Part shown: piece after piece, positions 44,843-53,724 of the stretch | Layout of the letters: every line of letters starts with the position of its first letter | Position numbering within the stretch: position 1 is the stretch's first letter | NCBI RefSeq assembly: GCF_947387555.1 | Contig: NZ_CANDNZ010000002.1 | Span: 310,001 to 374,000 of the forward strand | DNA length: 64,000 nucleotides | Direction: 5' to 3' | Source: Thalassomonas sp. RHCl1 | GTDB lineage: Bacteria > Pseudomonadota > Gammaproteobacteria > Enterobacterales > Alteromonadaceae | Notes under the pieces: model-generated | Told to the model about the DNA's origin: nothing | The model's input: the letters and a program-made list of their open reading frames with translations, nothing else | The model's database searches: none | Made by a program: the position numbers and the translations under genes

Positions 44843-47451
44843 AGTCCGTGCCCAGCCTTGCGCTTAAGGATATCCCCTTACCGGCATTTGTGCTGGGAAG
44901 CGCCTTTGACATTGTCTCGGTTAACGATGCCTTGGTGGCCTTGAGCGGCTACCGGGACCATGAATTACTGGGGATGGCGGTGCAGGTATTACTGCCGGCT
45001 TACCCGGAGCATAAATTGCCCGGGGCAGCAGGTACTGGCGGGACAAGGGAAGGTAGCGGCGATGAAAATGGCAGCATCAAGCGCTCAGGTAACTCCCGGG
45101 AGAAGCCTTTGCAGCACAGCAGAGCACCGGGAGAGGAAAAGGCCGGCCCCGCCCATTTAGCCTTGTTGGCAAAAGACGGACAAAAACACTTGATGGAGTT
45201 GCGCGCTCAAACCATTGACAGCCAGGTCTTTGTTTTTCTGACTCCCAGAGGCGGAGGCGGAGGCGGAGGCGGAGGCGCTGCGTTGGCGGACAATAACCCA
45301 CAGGAAAGTGAACAGGCGTACTGGGAATGGCAAGGGGATAAAGAAGAGGTTTATTATTCTTCCCGCTTTATGGCGTTGCTCGGTTATGAAAATCGTGCTT
45401 TTAGCGGACCTGTTTCTTTTTGGGAAAAACATATCAATAAAGCCGATGTCAGCTTATTTAACCAACAGTTGGCGCAGGCGACTTCAGGCAAACGCACTAA
45501 GGTCAACTTCAGTCTTAAGCTGGTGGATAATAGCGGCCAGGAAAAGTGGGTCAATATCCAGGCGAAAGTCCGGCAAAGCCAGTCCCGGCAAAATAAAGGG
45601 CAGCAAGTGTGCCATTTGGTGGGGATGATGAAGGATGTCAGCAAAACGCAGTTTTTGCTCAGTCCGGGGCAAGAGCAAGAGCGTTATTTGGGCCTGGTAG
45701 AGCACTTGAGTATTTGCGGGCACTGGCGCTTTAGCCCCGACGATGAGAAGTTTTTCTGGTCCAGCGGCGTGTTTAAAATTTTTGGCATCCGCCCCTCGAA
45801 CTACCGGCCAAGCATTGAAGAAAGTGCACACTTTTTTGTGCCGTCGCAGCGGGAATTGTTGAAAAAACATCTGCTAACGGCGGTAAGCAGCGCCAAGGGC
45901 TTTTATTTTAAAACCTGTATTAAGCGGCCTTCGGGGCAAAAGGTAAAAATTGAAACCATAGGGGAAGTGGAGCTGGATCAGCAGGGCAAGGTGATTTCTA
46001 TCTTTGGTTTGTTCAGGGATATCACCCGCACCGAGGAAGTATTTGAAAAGCTTAAGCTGCTTGCGATGGTCAATTATACCATCAAGGTGCCGATATTTTT
46101 TATCGATGATAATGATAATGTCGTTTATCAGGACTTGTCGCCGCAGGGGGACAGTGAGAAATCGACCCTGTTTAATTACATTAATTTTAGTATTACCGAC
46201 TACCTGGCGCTGAAAAAGACCACGAAATTAAAAGGACAGATCAAAAGAAATCATATCAGCTTTGACAAGTTCAATAGCGTTTTTAACTTGTGCGTGACCT
46301 ATGAAGCACAGGAAGGGATCTATATCTGGATCGTGGAAAATGTCACGGATAATTTTCGTAAGGAGCAGCAGCAGATCATCAGTAACCGTTTAGCCTTGCT
46401 GGGCAATACTTTTGGCAATGTCTCCCATGATATCAATAATGTCCTGGGGGTTGCCCTGGGGGCCATTGAAATGCTGGAGTTAAAATATGCCCAGGGAGAG
46501 CGGGAGATATCCGGTTATATTGACCGGGTGAAAAATGCCATAGATAAAGGAAAAAGTGTGACCGAGCGTTTATTGGCGTTTACCCGTAAACCGCCGGTTA
46601 AAGTGGTGGAATTTGATCCGATTCGTGAGATCAAGGAAAACAAGTACCTGTTTAAACAGTTGTTGCCCAGCTCTATTGAGTTAAGCTTTGCCTTTGCTCC
46701 CGTGCATTGTTTAATCCACTTTCCGCAGGGGGAGTTTATTAATATTTTGCTCAATATTGTCTTAAACGCCCAGGATGCCATCAAGGAAACCGGGGAGGGG
46801 GGGCAAATTGAGCTCTCTGTGGTCTTAAATCAGGAAAAGCACCTGGAAATTCATGTTAAAGACAGCGGCACCGGCATAGCGCCGGAAAATATTTCCCGGA
46901 TATTTGATCCCTTTTTCAGCAGCAAGTCCATCAACAAAGGTAATGGTATCGGCCTGGCCAATGTCTACAGCACTATGTACAAGCATAACGGCCAGATCCA
47001 GGTGCAGGGTAAATGCGAACTCGGAGGGGCGCACTTTACCCTGATCTTCAATTGCCAGCTGGAGGAAGAACAGGTACAGGAATATGCCGCACTTCTGCCG
47101 GGGCTCAATATCAAAGATAAAAATGTCCTGATCCTCGATGACGAAGTCAGTATCAGCGAATTTATTGCCTTATATCTTGAAAGTGAAGGGGCATTTACCA
47201 CCTATGCCAATAACAAGGAAGACCTGCTGGCACATCTGGCAAGCGGGCAGGATTACGATATTTTTATTACCGATATGATCATGCCGGATTTATCGGGTCG
47301 TGAAGCGGTAAACCTGGTTAAAGCAAAATTTCCCGAGATCAAGATCTATTCTATCAGCGGTTATATCACCCATGAAGACAGGAAATGGCAATATCCTGTA
47401 TTGAGAAAACCATTTAATTCCAAAGAGTTGGCGGATTTTTTGATGCGTTAG
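44839..47451 (+). CDS. PAS-containing soluble hybrid histidine kinase with receiver
   Basis: 870-aa kinase without membrane segments. An N-terminal PAS-like domain (1-~135) is split by a low-complexity insert (~55-110). A run of nine Gly (138-146) is encoded by a hexanucleotide repeat. PAS domains follow at ~155-275 and ~285-400 and a degenerate one at ~405-505. HisKA has His530 (NVSHDINNVLG); the ATPase has NIVLNAQDAI, VKDSGTGIAPENI and GNGIGLANVYS. The C-terminal receiver (~755-870) has Asp in IFITDMIMPDLSG. The start is TTG 44839 overlapping the previous stop, or GTG 44848; neither is certain. Role: cytoplasmic sensor, probably acting on island receivers. Confidence 0.87.
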   Translation: MKSVPSLALKDIPLPAFVLGSAFDIVSVNDALVALSGYRDHELLGMAVQVLLPAYPEHKLPGAAGTGGTREGSGDENGSIKRSGNSREKPLQHSRAPGEEKAGPAHLALLAKDGQKHLMELRAQTIDSQVFVFLTPRGGGGGGGGGAALADNNPQESEQAYWEWQGDKEEVYYSSRFMALLGYENRAFSGPVSFWEKHINKADVSLFNQQLAQATSGKRTKVNFSLKLVDNSGQEKWVNIQAKVRQSQSRQNKGQQVCHLVGMMKDVSKTQFLLSPGQEQERYLGLVEHLSICGHWRFSPDDEKFFWSSGVFKIFGIRPSNYRPSIEESAHFFVPSQRELLKKHLLTAVSSAKGFYFKTCIKRPSGQKVKIETIGEVELDQQGKVISIFGLFRDITRTEEVFEKLKLLAMVNYTIKVPIFFIDDNDNVVYQDLSPQGDSEKSTLFNYINFSITDYLALKKTTKLKGQIKRNHISFDKFNSVFNLCVTYEAQEGIYIWIVENVTDNFRKEQQQIISNRLALLGNTFGNVSHDINNVLGVALGAIEMLELKYAQGEREISGYIDRVKNAIDKGKSVTERLLAFTRKPPVKVVEFDPIREIKENKYLFKQLLPSSIELSFAFAPVHCLIHFPQGEFINILLNIVLNAQDAIKETGEGGQIELSVVLNQEKHLEIHVKDSGTGIAPENISRIFDPFFSSKSINKGNGIGLANVYSTMYKHNGQIQVQGKCELGGAHFTLIFNCQLEEEQVQEYAALLPGLNIKDKNVLILDDEVSISEFIALYLESEGAFTTYANNKEDLLAHLASGQDYDIFITDMIMPDLSGREAVNLVKAKFPEIKIYSISGYITHEDRKWQYPVLRKPFNSKELADFLMR
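45250..45276 (+). repeat. GGCGGA hexanucleotide microsatellite in kinase gene
   Basis: GGCGGA repeated four times plus GGC, encoding Gly138-Gly146. Changes in copy number would lengthen or shorten the linker by two Gly without a frameshift. Confidence 0.9.
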
Positions 47452-47506
47452 CAAAGAAAGTAACTTGATGGCCGGGGATTGACACAATAACAAAGGACAA
47501 GTTTGG

Positions 47507-47629
47507 ATGACGGTAATGGCAACAGTGAAGGAAATGTTCCCGGTAACGGCGCTTAAGGGCGTCTGCCCGGCTGTGAGCTTGCTTTCCCTGGTCAAGCCCG
47601 GGGCCTGGTGTGGAGGTGCAAATGAATAA
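47507..47629 (+). CDS. Possible 40-aa leader peptide before hybrid kinase
   Basis: Short frame MTVMATVKEMFPVTALKGVC... of 40 codons. AAAGGA lies about nine bases before ATG 47507, and the stop (47627-47629) overlaps the kinase start (ATG 47622) by eight bases. It has no recognisable domain. It may serve translational coupling or be chance. Confidence 0.25.
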   Translation: MTVMATVKEMFPVTALKGVCPAVSLLSLVKPGAWCGGANE

Positions 47630-50600
47630 ACCGGTTGCCGCAGATATAGCCGGGCAAAATAGCGGGCAGGGGCTCTCCGGTGTAAAGCGCTATGGGATAC
47701 AATCTTTGCTGGTTAAAATTGTTTTGGCGGCGGTGTTATTTTGCCTGCTGGCCCTGCTCGGTATTGGCGGCTTTCTCTATCAGCAAACCAATCAGCTTCA
47801 GCAGGAGCAAAGGTTAAAGGAACTTGAGCAGCACAGCCAGCTGGTGACCCCTGTTTTACGGGATTTTTATTACAATGCCCGTGCGGATGTACTGATGCTT
47901 GATAACGGCCTTACCTTGGCAGAAAAAGGTCTGGAAGAAAAAAGCTTACCAGAAAAAAGCCAGCATCCGGAAATACCAGAGACAAAAAAATTAACCGCAG
48001 GCGTAGCGGACAAAATGGAGCACATGTTCCGTGTGTTATTAATGCGCAGCCGCATTTATCATAAAATCAGTTATTTTGAAGTGGCGGAGGCGATCACGGA
48101 GAAAATTAGCCTGACACGTGAAAAAGACAAAGTCGTTAAGTCAACGCTGCCGCTACAAACCTTAGGGTTAAATTTTATCTCAGACAATGAGCTGTTGTTT
48201 TATCAGGGAACCGAGGCCGATGTTTTTCAGGGACGCCAGGCGTATTTTTCCCAGATAGCCTTGAAGCAGCAAAAAAAGCAAGGTCTCAGGCCTCCTAAAG
48301 TGGTTATGAAGGTTATCTTGCCCAGGTACGACAGTCAATCTCTGGTGTTGGGCCGCGCCGGAGGTAAAGAAGGTTTGCAGGGGCTGATTTTACTTGAGCT
48401 TGATTTTAATGCTTATATGCAAGTACTGGTTGACGGTCCCCTGGCTGATTTGGACTTTTATCTGGCCAATGCCGACGGTGATTACCTCTATTATGCCCAG
48501 TCCCCTGATTCATTAAGCTTCAGGCCGGATGGTTACCGGCTACAGGATGAGTTTCCCCAGCTAAAGACGGTGATGGATAAGCATCTGCTCTTTAAGAAAT
48601 TAAGGCAGCTCACTTTAGCCACAGGAAGCGGCGAAAGCCAGGTCACAACAGACATGGCTTATTACAGCCGTATCCCTTTGGCTGATCTAGGCATTGCCGG
48701 GCATCTTAATTTCTTACTCAGATCCCCCCATCACGGTTACCAGGTAGTGGTCAACTGGATACAGCAGCAGGGGTTTTTCCTGATGTTAGCCTGGCTTATG
48801 CTGGTGCTTGGACTCGTGATTTATGGTGCCCGCAAGCTGCTGGCGCCGTTACAGACCCTGACCGAAAGCATACAAGGATATGACATTGCCGCCAAGGTGG
48901 ATTTGCCCGGTGGCAGACGGGATGAAATTGGCGAGCTTAGCAGTAGCCTCTCCCGGGTATTTGCTACTTTTAGCAAACAGCTGTTTGCCCAGGAAAAAGC
49001 GCTTAGCCAGGCAAAAGATTTTTCCGCGGGCTTGCAGGGGGTGCTGGACTCGATTGCCGATGCCGTGGTGAATATCAACCCCGAAGGTAAGATCCTTTCC
49101 TTAAACCAGGCGGCCCAAAGAATGTTCGGTTATAAGGAAGAAGAAGTTAAAGGGAAAAGTATCAGGGTGTTGATGCTCGATACCAAGGGCAGGCAAGGGG
49201 CCAATGCGGTGTTGGATTATCTGCGCTCGGGCATTAATTGCGTCGGCGGTAAGGGGGAGGAATTGACGGGACTTCGCCACGATGGTGATGACTTTCCCAT
49301 GTACCTGGTACTGACGGAGGTGATGACCCGGGAAGGTAAACTTTATACCGCCATGATCCGGGATGTGACCGCCAATAAACTGATGGAAGAAGAGCGGGTC
49401 CAGGTGCTGAAAAAAACCAAGGAGCTGGCCTGGCGGTTGGACTTTGCCCTGGCGGCTCCCGGCATTGGCGTCTGGGATTATCATGTCCTGAGCGGCAAGG
49501 TGACCTGGGATGAGCGTATGTACCATTTATACGGGGTTGAAGCCAATTGCGGCCTTGATCCCGCCGATTTATGGAAATCCAGGATGCACCCGGATGACCT
49601 TGACGCCGTTGAAGCTAAGGTGGCGGCGACGGTAGAGACAGGCAAGGCCCTTAATACTACCTTCAGGATCTTGCTGCCCGGGGGAGTGATCAAATATATC
49701 GAGGTCCATGCCAAAGCCATGTCTGATGGTTATGGCGGCATTATCCGCCTGGTGGGCACCAATATCGACGTTTCCGAGCAGCAAAACTTACAAAATCTCA
49801 AACAGGAGGCCCTGGAGCTGGCGGAAGAGTCTTTGCGCTTGAAATCTGAATTTTTAGCCAGCATGAGTCATGAGATCCGCACCCCCATGAACGGAGTATT
49901 GGGCATGTTGGGCCTGCTTGAACATACCGAATTGTCCAAGCAGCAGCAACATTATATCGAACTGGCCAGTAGCAGCGCCCAGTCCCTGCTGTCCCTGATC
50001 AATGATATTCTCGATTTCTCTAAAATCGAAGCCGGTAAACTTGAGTTGGAGATCATTGATTTTGATCTGCGCACCCTGCTCGGTAATTTTGCCGAATCTA
50101 TGGCGGTACGCTCCCAGGAAAACAATACCGAGCTTATTCTTGATGTCTCGGGATTAGACCTTTACATGGTCAAAGGGGATCCCGGGCGCATCCGCCAGAT
50201 ATTATCTAACCTGGTGGGGAATGCCATTAAATTTACCAGCGAAGGGGAGATAGTGATCAAGGCATCCATTGCCGAACCGGAACAAGACCAGTCGCTGATG
50301 CTGCATTGTTCGGTGACAGATACCGGGATCGGTATTCCCAAGGATAAAGTGGGCCAGCTGTTTGACTCCTTTACCCAGGTGGATTCTTCCACCACGCGAA
50401 AATATGGCGGTACCGGGCTGGGACTGGCGATAGTGAAACAGCTTTGCCAGTTAATGGATGGGGATATCCGGGTATCGAGTGAATTGGGACAGGGCAGTAC
50501 CTTTAGCTTTGATATCAGAGTAAGGGCCTGCGAGCAGAAAAAAGTCATGATGCCGACTGTCGATATCAAAGGCACCAGGATTTTAATTGTTGATGATAAC

Positions 50601-51926
50601 AGCACCAACCTGGAAGTGTTAAAAACCCAGTTGGAGCAATGGGGGGCTAAGGTGACCCAGGCAAAAAGCGGTTATGAAGCAATGGCGCTGGTGGAGCAGA
50701 CGCCGGCGAACTTTTTCCGGGTGGCCATTTTGGATATGCAGATGCCGGGCATGGACGGTGCCACTTTGGGAGCCAAGATCCATAACCACAGCAACAGCCG
50801 TGAAACTAAACTGATCATGATGACCTCTATGGGAGAGCGCGGAGACGCCAGTTATTTCGCCGAATTAGGCTTTTGCGCCTATTTTCCCAAACCTGCCACC
50901 ACCTCTGATTTATTTGATGCCCTCACCGTCGTGGTTGAAGGTAAGGAAGCACTGGAAGTGGCGCAACCTTTAGTGACCACCCACCATTTACAAAGCCTCA
51001 AACGCAATACCAACGAGGGAGAGATCACAGCAGATGCCCGTATCTTGCTGGTAGAGGATAACCAAATTAATCAAACCGTGGTTCAGGGGATATTAGCCAA
51101 CCTGGGGATACAGGCAGATGTTGCCAATAACGGCCTTGAAGCTATTGCCAAGCTCAACGCTTCAAAAAGTGATCGTTTGTATCAGGTGATTTTTATGGAT
51201 TGTCAAATGCCTGAGATGGACGGTTATGAAGCCACCCGTAAAATTCGTCACGGGGCTGGCGGAGAAGCCTATTTACATGTGCCTGTTATTGCCATGACCG
51301 CCAATGCCATGAAAGGCGATAAGGAAAAATGTTTAGCGGCGGGCATGAGTGATTATACCACCAAACCGATTGACGGCGATATTATCGAGCAAAAGCTGAT
51401 TTACTGGCTTAAAGAAGAAAGGAAGTTAGACATCAATCAATATTTGACCGCCAGCCGGATCATGGCCGCACAAACCCAGGCCGAAGAAGAGCAAGGCGAG
51501 CAGCAAACGCCGGCGAAAACTGCACAGGAAAAAGCGGTACAGGAAGAAACGGCTCCGGCGAAACAGGGCCCCAGTGTCTTTAAAGACGAGCCTCAGGATG
51601 AAATCTGGGACAAGGAAGGCTTTTTGAAGCGCATCCGTAACAACGAAGAAATTGCCCGCACCCTGGTGAATATGTTTTTAGAGGAAATGCCCGAGGTGAT
51701 CGAGTCCTTATACCTGGCTATCGCCGAGAAAAACTTTGCCGACGTCGCCGCATTCGCCCATAAAATGAACGGCACCATGAAAAATATCGGCGGCATCAGC
51801 TCATCAAAAATTGTTGCGAAAATGGAAGAAGTCGCCAAAGCCGGGGATATTAACCAGTTAAACGAAATGCAGCCCCAGCTCAGTAGCGAGTTTGATAAAT
51901 TTATGACGGTGCTTAATCAGTATTGA
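47622..51926 (+). CDS. Membrane hybrid histidine kinase (HAMP-PAS-PAS-HK-REC-REC-Hpt)
   Basis: 1434-aa BarA/ArcB-like hybrid kinase. TM1 at ~27-50 and TM2 at ~385-410 flank a large periplasmic domain of Cache-like size. HAMP (~410-465), two PAS domains (~475-590 and ~610-730), HisKA with His750 (SMSHEIRTPMNG), ATPase with NLVGNAIKFT and TDTGIGIPKDK, receiver 1 with Asp1038 (LDMQMPGMDG), receiver 2 with Asp1193 (MDCQMPEMDGYEA), an acidic/Gln-rich linker (~1275-1325), and Hpt with His1380 (FAHKMNGTMKNIGG). All phospho-residues are present, so the full His-Asp-His relay can run. ATG 47622 follows GGAGG at 47612; the frame opens four codons earlier at a GTG inside the ribosome site. Partner regulators are probably the island receiver proteins, including the next gene. 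Confidence 0.9.
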   Translation: MNKPVAADIAGQNSGQGLSGVKRYGIQSLLVKIVLAAVLFCLLALLGIGGFLYQQTNQLQQEQRLKELEQHSQLVTPVLRDFYYNARADVLMLDNGLTLAEKGLEEKSLPEKSQHPEIPETKKLTAGVADKMEHMFRVLLMRSRIYHKISYFEVAEAITEKISLTREKDKVVKSTLPLQTLGLNFISDNELLFYQGTEADVFQGRQAYFSQIALKQQKKQGLRPPKVVMKVILPRYDSQSLVLGRAGGKEGLQGLILLELDFNAYMQVLVDGPLADLDFYLANADGDYLYYAQSPDSLSFRPDGYRLQDEFPQLKTVMDKHLLFKKLRQLTLATGSGESQVTTDMAYYSRIPLADLGIAGHLNFLLRSPHHGYQVVVNWIQQQGFFLMLAWLMLVLGLVIYGARKLLAPLQTLTESIQGYDIAAKVDLPGGRRDEIGELSSSLSRVFATFSKQLFAQEKALSQAKDFSAGLQGVLDSIADAVVNINPEGKILSLNQAAQRMFGYKEEEVKGKSIRVLMLDTKGRQGANAVLDYLRSGINCVGGKGEELTGLRHDGDDFPMYLVLTEVMTREGKLYTAMIRDVTANKLMEEERVQVLKKTKELAWRLDFALAAPGIGVWDYHVLSGKVTWDERMYHLYGVEANCGLDPADLWKSRMHPDDLDAVEAKVAATVETGKALNTTFRILLPGGVIKYIEVHAKAMSDGYGGIIRLVGTNIDVSEQQNLQNLKQEALELAEESLRLKSEFLASMSHEIRTPMNGVLGMLGLLEHTELSKQQQHYIELASSSAQSLLSLINDILDFSKIEAGKLELEIIDFDLRTLLGNFAESMAVRSQENNTELILDVSGLDLYMVKGDPGRIRQILSNLVGNAIKFTSEGEIVIKASIAEPEQDQSLMLHCSVTDTGIGIPKDKVGQLFDSFTQVDSSTTRKYGGTGLGLAIVKQLCQLMDGDIRVSSELGQGSTFSFDIRVRACEQKKVMMPTVDIKGTRILIVDDNSTNLEVLKTQLEQWGAKVTQAKSGYEAMALVEQTPANFFRVAILDMQMPGMDGATLGAKIHNHSNSRETKLIMMTSMGERGDASYFAELGFCAYFPKPATTSDLFDALTVVVEGKEALEVAQPLVTTHHLQSLKRNTNEGEITADARILLVEDNQINQTVVQGILANLGIQADVANNGLEAIAKLNASKSDRLYQVIFMDCQMPEMDGYEATRKIRHGAGGEAYLHVPVIAMTANAMKGDKEKCLAAGMSDYTTKPIDGDIIEQKLIYWLKEERKLDINQYLTASRIMAAQTQAEEEQGEQQTPAKTAQEKAVQEETAPAKQGPSVFKDEPQDEIWDKEGFLKRIRNNEEIARTLVNMFLEEMPEVIESLYLAIAEKNFADVAAFAHKMNGTMKNIGGISSSKIVAKMEEVAKAGDINQLNEMQPQLSSEFDKFMTVLNQY

Positions 51927-51954
51927 TCGGCGCCAAAGGGATGGAAACAATACC

Positions 51955-53304
51955 ATGTATAAGATATTAGCGGTAGATGACGCCAAGGATACCTTGTTGC
52001 TGCTTGAGTTTGATCTCAGCGCCGAAGGCTACCAGGTCATGACCACAGATGCGGCAGACAGCGCGCTGAGACTCCTGGAAAAAGAGCACTTCGATCTGAT
52101 TTTACTGGATATGTATATGCCCGGCATCACGGGGATGGCAGCGTTGGAAGTGATCAAAAAGAAGGAAGCACTGCAGCATATCCCGGTGATCATGTTATCG
52201 GCTGCCGACGGTGAAGATGAAATTGTTTCGGCGCTGGAGCTGGGGGCGGATGATTATGTCACTAAGCCTTATATTGCCAAAGTCTTGCTGGCCAGGATAC
52301 GGACTTCTTTGCGCTTGATGGAAAAAAACCGCGAGCTGGAAATTCTGGCCACCACAGACTTTTTAACCGGTATTAATAACCGTGGCCGCTTTTATGAGCT
52401 GGCAAGTAAAGCTTTTACCGAATCCATGCGGCAAAAGTCCGGCCTGGTACTGGCCATGTTTGATATTGATTTATTTAAACAGGTTAATGATAACTACGGT
52501 CATGAAGCCGGTGATAAGGTGCTGGTAGAATATACCCAGCTGATGGGCAAGGTTTTCAGGGAGTATGATATTCTTGGCCGTCTCGGGGGAGAAGAATTTG
52601 CCGTGTGCTTTCCCGATACGGCGATAGAAGAAGCCATCAATGCCTGTGAGCGGTTCCGCCTTTGCCTTGAGCAGCACGCCATCTTGCCCGGCAAACAGGA
52701 GCAAGAACCCTTGTTTGTTAGCGTCAGTATCGGGGTGGCGTCAACGACCCTTGCTTCCCCCGGGTTAGATGATCTGATCCGCCGGGCAGATCTGGGCTTA
52801 TATGAGGCAAAAAACACCGGCCGCAATAAAATTATTGATGCCGACAAGCTGCAGCAAATTAATGAAACACAAGCGCCGTTGATCGATTATATTGATACTA
52901 TGAATGATGAAGAACCTGCGCCGCAAGTACCCCAGTCACAGGAATTTCCCGGCATAGATCAGAAAATCGGCCTGGGTAATGTGCTTGGCGATAAAAGCCT
53001 GTTTAAGGAGATACTGGTGATGTTTTACCAGGATCATCATGACGATAAGGAAAAGCTGCAATCGGCCCTGTCAGCCAAAGACAATGCCACGGCAAAACAT
53101 CTGGCTCATACCTTGAAAGGGGTTGCAAGCTCGGTTGGCGCCATGGCGCTGTTTGAACGGGCCAAAGCCCTGGACAATGCCATCAGCGGCGGAGAAAAAG
53201 ATCAATACCAGCTGTTGTTTGAGGGGGTGGCGGCAGAATTAATCAAGGTGATGGCAGGTATCGAGCAGGAGCTGGCAGAGCAGCTGCATAAGGTCAGCAG
53301 CTAG
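51955..53304 (+). CDS. Receiver-GGDEF-Hpt diguanylate cyclase
   Basis: 449-aa protein with three modules: receiver (1-~120, Asp52 in LLDMYMPGITG), GGDEF (~130-300) with active-site GGEEF at 211-215, and a C-terminal Hpt domain (~345-445) with His385 (LAHTLKGVASSVGA). An inhibitory site RxxD (REYD, 202-205) sits exactly five residues before the active site, so it should be feedback-inhibited by c-di-GMP, in contrast to the cyclase at 42706. A cyclase carrying its own Hpt can both receive and pass on phosphate. It is 28 bp after the large hybrid kinase and the last gene of the island; convergent with the ferredoxin gene. Confidence 0.9.
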   Translation: MYKILAVDDAKDTLLLLEFDLSAEGYQVMTTDAADSALRLLEKEHFDLILLDMYMPGITGMAALEVIKKKEALQHIPVIMLSAADGEDEIVSALELGADDYVTKPYIAKVLLARIRTSLRLMEKNRELEILATTDFLTGINNRGRFYELASKAFTESMRQKSGLVLAMFDIDLFKQVNDNYGHEAGDKVLVEYTQLMGKVFREYDILGRLGGEEFAVCFPDTAIEEAINACERFRLCLEQHAILPGKQEQEPLFVSVSIGVASTTLASPGLDDLIRRADLGLYEAKNTGRNKIIDADKLQQINETQAPLIDYIDTMNDEEPAPQVPQSQEFPGIDQKIGLGNVLGDKSLFKEILVMFYQDHHDDKEKLQSALSAKDNATAKHLAHTLKGVASSVGAMALFERAKALDNAISGGEKDQYQLLFEGVAAELIKVMAGIEQELAEQLHKVSS

Positions 53305-53317
53305 TTGCCGCCGGATT

Positions 53318-53680
53318 TTAGTCGAGCTCTATTTTGATATCGGTGACCGGCAAGGAGCAGCAGGTTAATATTTCTCCTTCGCCGACAAACGCCAGCGGCT
53401 CCCCCTGAGGGTAAACCACCTGGCCCCGGTGCAGGGTGACCCGGCAGGCGCCGCAAAATCCGTCGCGGCAATGATAATGTACTTCCAGATCGGCATCCTC
53501 AAGGCACTCAAGGATGCTGGGGTATTGCTCGGTGCAGGCGATGTCCTTTCCTTCAACGCTGATCACCGGCGCTTTTGGCTCTTCTGCTTGTGCCCGTACC
53601 TGGGGTTTTGCGCCGTGCAGTTGCCCGCCGGCGTCAGGTGGCTTTGCTTCGCTCAGGCAAAGTGTTTCCGGTTTACTCAT
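53318..53680 (-). CDS. yfaE: 2Fe-2S ferredoxin for class Ia ribonucleotide reductase (YfaE-like)
   Basis: 120-aa plant-type ferredoxin. Cluster Cys ligands: YHCRDGFCGACRV (three) and the fourth in ILTCCSLP. YfaE of E. coli maintains the diferric-tyrosyl cofactor of NrdB, and this gene lies 44 bp after nrdB on the same strand. The first ~38 residues (Pro/Ala/Gln-rich) are an extension absent from YfaE (~84 aa). No strong ribosome site supports ATG 53680, and a GTG at residue 40 could be the true start. Convergent with the cyclase gene, 13 bp between stops. Confidence 0.87.
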   Translation of the reverse strand: MSKPETLCLSEAKPPDAGGQLHGAKPQVRAQAEEPKAPVISVEGKDIACTEQYPSILECLEDADLEVHYHCRDGFCGACRVTLHRGQVVYPQGEPLAFVGEGEILTCCSLPVTDIKIELD

Positions 53681-53724
53681 GATGATCGCGGCTGCCCCGG
53701 TGTTTGCCCGGGCGGGACAGGCAC

